In this document: positions 60,125-64,000 of the stretch, in pieces
Layout: every line of letters starts with the position of its first letter
Numbering within the stretch: position 1 is the stretch's first letter
Assembly (NCBI GenBank): GCA_041738345.1
Contig: JBGSPX010000028.1
Location: 49,901 to 113,900, forward strand
Reading direction: 5' to 3'
DNA length: 64,000 bases
Source of the DNA: Proteocatella sp041738345
Lineage (GTDB): Bacteria > Bacillota > Clostridia > Peptostreptococcales > Filifactoraceae
Notes under the pieces: generated by a model
What the model saw: the letters and a program-made list of their open reading frames with translations, nothing else
Databases searched by the model: none
What the model was told of the DNA's origin: nothing
Position numbers and translations under genes: made by a program

Positions 60125-61516
60125 GTGGGAAATTTGAATAAAATAATATGTATAGTTGGTATATGTATAATTTTTATAGTATCGAAATATATGTTCATCC
60201 TATATCAGTATAAAGAAATTACTGATATAGGAGAATATAGCAATTGGACTATGACTCAAAGGCCATTTTATAATACGCATTATAAAACTAAATTTCTTAT
60301 GGATGATTCTAATCAATTACATCTAAACTTATGGTGGGAAAGTTTGACTGGAAGTATTGATATAAAAGTAATTGATGAAAATGGAGATATTCAATTTAGA
60401 AAAAAAGAAAAGAACATTGAATCACAATACGATATTCCACTAGAAAAAGGTAAATATATTTTAAGCATTGAAGTTTCTAATTTTACAGGCTCTGTTGCTT
60501 TGGGATATAAAAATCTGGTTATGATACATAATCTTCCAAATGAAAATTATAGAATTATAAAAAGTAAACCACAAAAAGGTTTTTACTGGGATTACATATT
60601 ATATATTCCTAATAATTTAAAAAATAATAAGCTATTGGTAGTACCTAATAATACTGGAAAATCTAGTGATAATATTGAAGTTCATATTGAAAAAGCAAAA
60701 GAATGCATAATGTATAAATCTGAATTGGCAGAGCAGTTAGGCGTTCCTCTTTTGGTACCAATTTTTCCTAGACCAAATAATAATGATGAAATGTATACTC
60801 AAGCGCTTGACAGAGAAAGTATATTTACAAATATAGAGGAACTAAAACGATTAGATTTACAATTAATTTCGATGATTGATGATTCTAGAGATATATTATC
60901 ACAAAGAGGAATTATAGTTGATAAAAAGATACTTATGTCAGGATTTTCTGCTTCAGGAGATTTTGTGGATAGGTTTACTTTTTTGCATCCAGAAATTGTA
61001 AGTGCAGCTGTTATTGGTGGGAGTGATAATATTATTCCATATAGTAATTTAAATCAAGAAAATATTCCATATCCAATAGGAATTTATGATTATGAAAAAA
61101 TAACAGGTAAGAAATTTGATATTAATCTAATAGCTGAGGTGAATCGGTATATTTATAAAGGTTCTGAAGATGAAGGTGGTTGGCAAGTTTGTGAGGAAGA
61201 TGGGGAAACTACAATATACACAGGAAAACAATATTTTGAAAAATTTGAACTACCTATGCTCAACAAAAATTTAGAAGACAAAAAATCTCCGATTTATGTA
61301 GATGGAAATTTATCCAATATGGAATTAAAAGAAATCATGTTTAGAGCATATAAAAGCAAGATTCTTATTGACAAATTTTTAGAAACAAAAGAAATATTTG
61401 ATAATTTAGGTATAGATAAAAGTGAATTTGTTATATATGAAGGTCTTGGTCATGAAATAAATAAGAGTATAGAATCTGATGAACTTGACTTTTTTAATAG
61501 GATTATAAATGATTAA
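60125..61516 (+). CDS. membrane-anchored alpha/beta-hydrolase-like protein
   Basis: A 463-residue protein starting with GTG at 60125 (a weak site; TTG 60134 is an alternative). N-terminal membrane anchor (IICIVGICIIFIVSKYMF). Middle part looks like a carbohydrate- or peptide-binding beta domain. C-terminal part has an esterase-like nucleophile elbow (LMSGFSASGDFVDRFTFLHPEIVSAAVIGG) and a late His (EGLGHEINKS). It could be an extracellular esterase. Moderate confidence in the fold. Confidence 0.7.
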   Translation: MGNLNKIICIVGICIIFIVSKYMFILYQYKEITDIGEYSNWTMTQRPFYNTHYKTKFLMDDSNQLHLNLWWESLTGSIDIKVIDENGDIQFRKKEKNIESQYDIPLEKGKYILSIEVSNFTGSVALGYKNLVMIHNLPNENYRIIKSKPQKGFYWDYILYIPNNLKNNKLLVVPNNTGKSSDNIEVHIEKAKECIMYKSELAEQLGVPLLVPIFPRPNNNDEMYTQALDRESIFTNIEELKRLDLQLISMIDDSRDILSQRGIIVDKKILMSGFSASGDFVDRFTFLHPEIVSAAVIGGSDNIIPYSNLNQENIPYPIGIYDYEKITGKKFDINLIAEVNRYIYKGSEDEGGWQVCEEDGETTIYTGKQYFEKFELPMLNKNLEDKKSPIYVDGNLSNMELKEIMFRAYKSKILIDKFLETKEIFDNLGIDKSEFVIYEGLGHEINKSIESDELDFFNRIIND

Positions 61517-61551
61517 AATGATAGTGTTTTTTTCTTGGAAATGGGGGAACT

Positions 61552-62298
61552 ATGAAAAAATTATTATTAAGCTTATTTGTAGTTTTATTAATACTGTTAA
61601 CAGGCTGTAAGCAAGAAATAACTACTTACAAAGAAGTCATAAAAGACGGAAAAGTGGAGATAGACGGAATAACTTATGATATAAAAAGGTCATACACAGT
61701 GGGTTATTTATACGATGAAAATAAAAATAAGATAGAAAGTAGAAATCTAACTGATGATGGGGACTATAAGACTGAATATATATACAAAGACAATAAACTT
61801 ATTGAATATAGAACATATTCAAATGGGAGTTTAAGAGATACTACCTATCATTATTATGATGGAGATAACCTTATAAAAACTAATACAGTTTCGCCAAATG
61901 GTATAGAAGGTATTACGGAATATATTTATAAAGATAATACAAAAAAACAGATAGGATATAATTCAGATGGCAGTATAGGGGTTATTTTAACCGCATATTT
62001 GGACGATGACGGCAAGATGATTAAGGTTATAAATGAAGATGAGTCTGGAAAAGTTATCGATGTATCTACGCTTGAATATGAGGGGGATTTACTAGTTAGA
62101 AGTATTAGTAAAAAAGATGGAGTCGTATTTAGAACTATCAATTATGAATACAATAATCTAGGCGACAGGATAAAAGATTATATAATTTTTAGTGGGGATA
62201 TAAATGTAATGCATGTGAAATTTTATGACTATGAATACGATGAAAACTCACTTATAAAAACTATGACTATAAGTGAAGTTCAAGCAAATATTAAATAA
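61552..62298 (+). CDS. lipoprotein with YD-like beta repeats
   Basis: A 248-residue lipoprotein (lipobox LLTGC, Cys19). It contains repeats such as EYIYKDNKLIEYRTYSNGSL, YHYYDGDNLIKTNTVSPNG, YEYNNLGDRIKDYII and YEYDENSLIKTMTI. These short beta hairpins resemble the building blocks of RHS/YD proteins and of surface lipoproteins, but no toxin domain is present. Ribosome site ATGGGGGAAC. Confidence 0.8.
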   Translation: MKKLLLSLFVVLLILLTGCKQEITTYKEVIKDGKVEIDGITYDIKRSYTVGYLYDENKNKIESRNLTDDGDYKTEYIYKDNKLIEYRTYSNGSLRDTTYHYYDGDNLIKTNTVSPNGIEGITEYIYKDNTKKQIGYNSDGSIGVILTAYLDDDGKMIKVINEDESGKVIDVSTLEYEGDLLVRSISKKDGVVFRTINYEYNNLGDRIKDYIIFSGDINVMHVKFYDYEYDENSLIKTMTISEVQANIK

Positions 62299-62328
62299 GA
62301 AAATCAAAAATAAAGAAAGGAATTTATT

Positions 62329-62736
62329 ATGAGCAAAAATTATGTAGTTATTATCCAGTGTGATATAGCACACAGAAGATGCAGTGGCTTTGCCTGTACA
62401 GATGCTTTTTATAATAAAGCAGATTCGTTTGACAAATATGAGGATGATACTAAATATATTTCATTTACTTGTGGAGGGTGCTGTGGTAAAAGTGTAGCCG
62501 CTAAATTGGAACATTTTGCAAAAAAATCTAGAAAGGCTAATGATTTGAATAAAGATGATGTTTTTATCCACTTATCTTCTTGTATGGTGACTGATAATTA
62601 TCATTATGATAGATGTCCACATGTAGATTATATAAAGAGCATTATTAGTAAAAAAGGATATACAAATATTATTGAAGGTTCCTATATAAGCAAGAATGCA
62701 GAGAAGAAAAGGGAACTAGGTATCTACAAATGTTAA
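62329..62736 (+). CDS. CGGC-domain protein
   Basis: A 135-residue protein with the motif FTCGGCCGKSVAAKLEHF and further cysteines (AHRRCSGFACTDAF, SSCMVTD, DRCPHV). It fits the CGGC domain, thought to bind metal; function not established. Its end overlaps the aroE start by seven bases. AAGAAAGGAATTT ribosome site. Confidence 0.88.
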   Translation: MSKNYVVIIQCDIAHRRCSGFACTDAFYNKADSFDKYEDDTKYISFTCGGCCGKSVAAKLEHFAKKSRKANDLNKDDVFIHLSSCMVTDNYHYDRCPHVDYIKSIISKKGYTNIIEGSYISKNAEKKRELGIYKC

Positions 62737-63551
62737 TAAATATATATGGATTACTCGGAAAAAAATTGGCTCATAGCGTTTCACCATCAATTCATAAAAT
62801 GATTTTTGAAGAATTGAAAATTGAAGGTGATTATAGGCTTTTTGAAGTAGAATCACAAGCTTTAAAAGATAAAATATATGAATTTAGAAATAGTAGCATA
62901 AAAGGGCTGAATGTGACGATTCCATATAAGATTGAAATAATGAAGTATCTTGATGAGATATCAGAAGAAGCCAATAAAATATCTGCGGTGAACACAATTG
63001 CTTTTGAAGATGGTAAATTAAAAGGATATAATACAGATTATTACGGTTTTGGAATGCTTCTTCAAAAAAACAAAATTGAAATATCAGATAAAAATGCAGT
63101 AATACTTGGAAGTGGAGGGGCTTCAAAGTCAGTATACCAATATCTTTTAGATAATGGAATAAATCAAATAACTATAGTAAGTAGAGATAAATCAAAAGCT
63201 CAAGTTTTATTTAAAAACTGTAATGTAATATCTTATGAGGAACTAGATTATATAGAATTTGGAGACCTGATTGTAAATTGTACTCCTGTAGGTATGTATC
63301 CAGATATAAATTCATCTCCAGTTAAAAAAGCTATAGTAAAAAGATTTTCAGCTGCGGTAGACCTTATTTATAATCCAAAGGAAACTATATTTTTAAAATA
63401 TGCGAATGAAATTGGTATAAAATCAGTGAATGGACTTTATATGTTAGTTGGACAGGCGGTTAAAGCACAAGAAATTTGGAATAACACAAATATAGAAGAT
63501 AGTATAATAGAAAAAATATTTAATAAAATAAATCAAAATATGATACACTAA
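62730..63551 (+). CDS. aroE: shikimate dehydrogenase
   Basis: A 273-residue enzyme of aromatic amino acid biosynthesis that reduces 3-dehydroshikimate with NADPH. Visible features: GKKLAHSVSPSIHK (substrate loop), NVTIPYKIEIM with the catalytic Lys, NTIAFEDGKLKGYNTDYYG (Asp), GSGGASKSV (nucleotide loop), NCTPVGMYP and the end GLYMLVGQAVKAQEIW. Length is normal for AroE. It overlaps the CGGC gene, so the two are coupled. A perfect terminator follows. Confidence 0.95.
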   Translation: MLINIYGLLGKKLAHSVSPSIHKMIFEELKIEGDYRLFEVESQALKDKIYEFRNSSIKGLNVTIPYKIEIMKYLDEISEEANKISAVNTIAFEDGKLKGYNTDYYGFGMLLQKNKIEISDKNAVILGSGGASKSVYQYLLDNGINQITIVSRDKSKAQVLFKNCNVISYEELDYIEFGDLIVNCTPVGMYPDINSSPVKKAIVKRFSAAVDLIYNPKETIFLKYANEIGIKSVNGLYMLVGQAVKAQEIWNNTNIEDSIIEKIFNKINQNMIH

Positions 63552-63562
63552 AATAACTATAA

Positions 63563-63597
63563 AAATTAGGCTGCAAGTTAATTTGCAGCCTAATTTT
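63563..63597. terminator. bidirectional terminator between aroE and the SLH gene
   Basis: AAATTAGGCTGCAA (63563-63576) pairs perfectly with TTGCAGCCTAATTT (63583-63596), flanked by A and T runs on the two sides. It serves aroE and the converging SLH gene. Confidence 0.88.
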
Positions 63598-63615
63598 ATA
63601 TATTGATTTATAAAG

Positions 63616-64000
63616 TTAACTATTTATAAGTTTAGATTCAATAAGAAGATTTTGTATAGCAGTTGCAGCTTCTGCTTTTGTAAATATTCCTTTTGGCTCT
63701 ATTTTTTTTGCGCTTCTTCCATTAAATATTTTACTAGAGATTGCAGTTTTTACTGAATCTAACGCCCATGGAGAAACTTTTTTAGCATCTTCAAATTTAA
63801 CAAGACTTTGTTGTTCTTTTTTAGCTAGTTCTGTAATTTCCATTGCTCTTACGAACATAGACATCGCTTCTTCTCTTGTTATTTTTGATTCTGGTTTAAA
63901 TGTATTATTTTCATAGCCACTTATTATTCCGTATTTATGTGCTATAATAATACTTTTTTCAAATTTAGTTCCGCTTACATCACTAAATTTGCTGTTTGTT
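63616..64000 (-). CDS. S-layer homology domain protein (5' part outside window)
   Basis: The minus-strand frame runs from beyond the window edge to the stop at 63616. Visible 128 residues carry SLH repeats: FSDVSGTKFEKSIIIAHKYG then ISGYENNTFKPESKITREEA, and a second, weaker one (SPWALDSVKTAISSKIFNG...GIFTKAEAATAIQNLL). SLH domains anchor proteins to cell-wall polymers. An internal ATG at 63864 is within the first repeat and not the start. The start lies outside. Confidence 0.88.
   Translation of the reverse strand, partial: TNSKFSDVSGTKFEKSIIIAHKYGIISGYENNTFKPESKITREEAMSMFVRAMEITELAKKEQQSLVKFEDAKKVSPWALDSVKTAISSKIFNGRSAKKIEPKGIFTKAEAATAIQNLLIESKLINS

Noticed and set aside
1..64000. CRISPR array
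   Set aside because: No regularly spaced direct repeats with unique spacers. The repeats found (leader repeats, att sites, module duplicates) are few and far apart, and no cas gene is seen.
1..64000. tRNA or rRNA genes
   Set aside because: No cloverleaf with GGTTCGAATCC-like arm or rRNA signature was noticed. A tRNAscan run would settle it.

Overview
The window is AT-rich (visibly about 30% GC) with strong AGGAGG-type ribosome sites, a Na+-pumping methylmalonyl-CoA decarboxylase operon, an S-layer-homology protein and lipoproteins. This points to an anaerobic, fermentative, low-GC Gram-positive of class Clostridia. I cannot name the species.

Core region, 1-25,306. A LacI-type regulator and a DUF4127 protein run off the left edge. 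Next comes a compact eight-gene operon (3,019-10,104): methylmalonyl-CoA mutase large and B12 subunits, MeaB G-protein chaperone, epimerase, and a four-subunit sodium-translocating decarboxylase. Together they convert succinyl-CoA to propionyl-CoA and CO2 while exporting Na+. A cobalamin adenosyltransferase (11,354-11,902) can supply the mutase cofactor. Around it lie methionine sulfoxide repair enzymes, a glutathione-peroxidase-like protein, a FAS1 surface protein, lipoproteins and a PAS-GGDEF-HD-GYP protein. A sigma-54 activator sits upstream of a butanediol dehydrogenase that has a clear -24/-12 promoter. An ECF sigma/anti-sigma pair precedes rlmH.

Accessory region, 25,286-52,946. The last codons of rlmH (Gly-Glu-Pro-Tyr-His-Lys-stop) recur exactly at 45,312-45,332 and imperfectly at 52,926-52,946. 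Between the first two copies lie two adjacent large serine recombinases, an MCM-like helicase (Cch-like), a DUF960 protein and a RadC-type protein. This is the architecture of staphylococcal cassette chromosome (SCC) elements, here in a clostridial background and without any mec gene. The first cassette (about 20 kb) carries a three-gene ABC-ATPase/nuclease defence operon (ABC-three-component type), a relic of a type I restriction HsdR gene, three copies of a shared gene-leader repeat, and a nested stem structure beside the recombinases. The second segment (about 7.6 kb) has no recombinase. It is filled with probable anti-phage systems: a TPR-HEPN protein, an ATPase-TOPRIM pair and a Septu-like ATPase-HNH pair.

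Region 52,947-62,300 is patchy accessory DNA: small unknown proteins, a methyltransferase, a chimeric relic of the ATPase-TOPRIM module, a PadR/DUF2812 pair, an acetyltransferase, a DUF5131 protein, an ArsR-controlled EFR1 ferredoxin-flavodoxin gene with matching operators, a hydrolase-like membrane protein and a lipoprotein. The right edge (62,329-64,000) returns to housekeeping-like genes: a CGGC-domain protein, aroE, and the 3' end of an S-layer-homology protein.

All calls rest on reading the sequence and on knowledge of protein families. No database search was possible.
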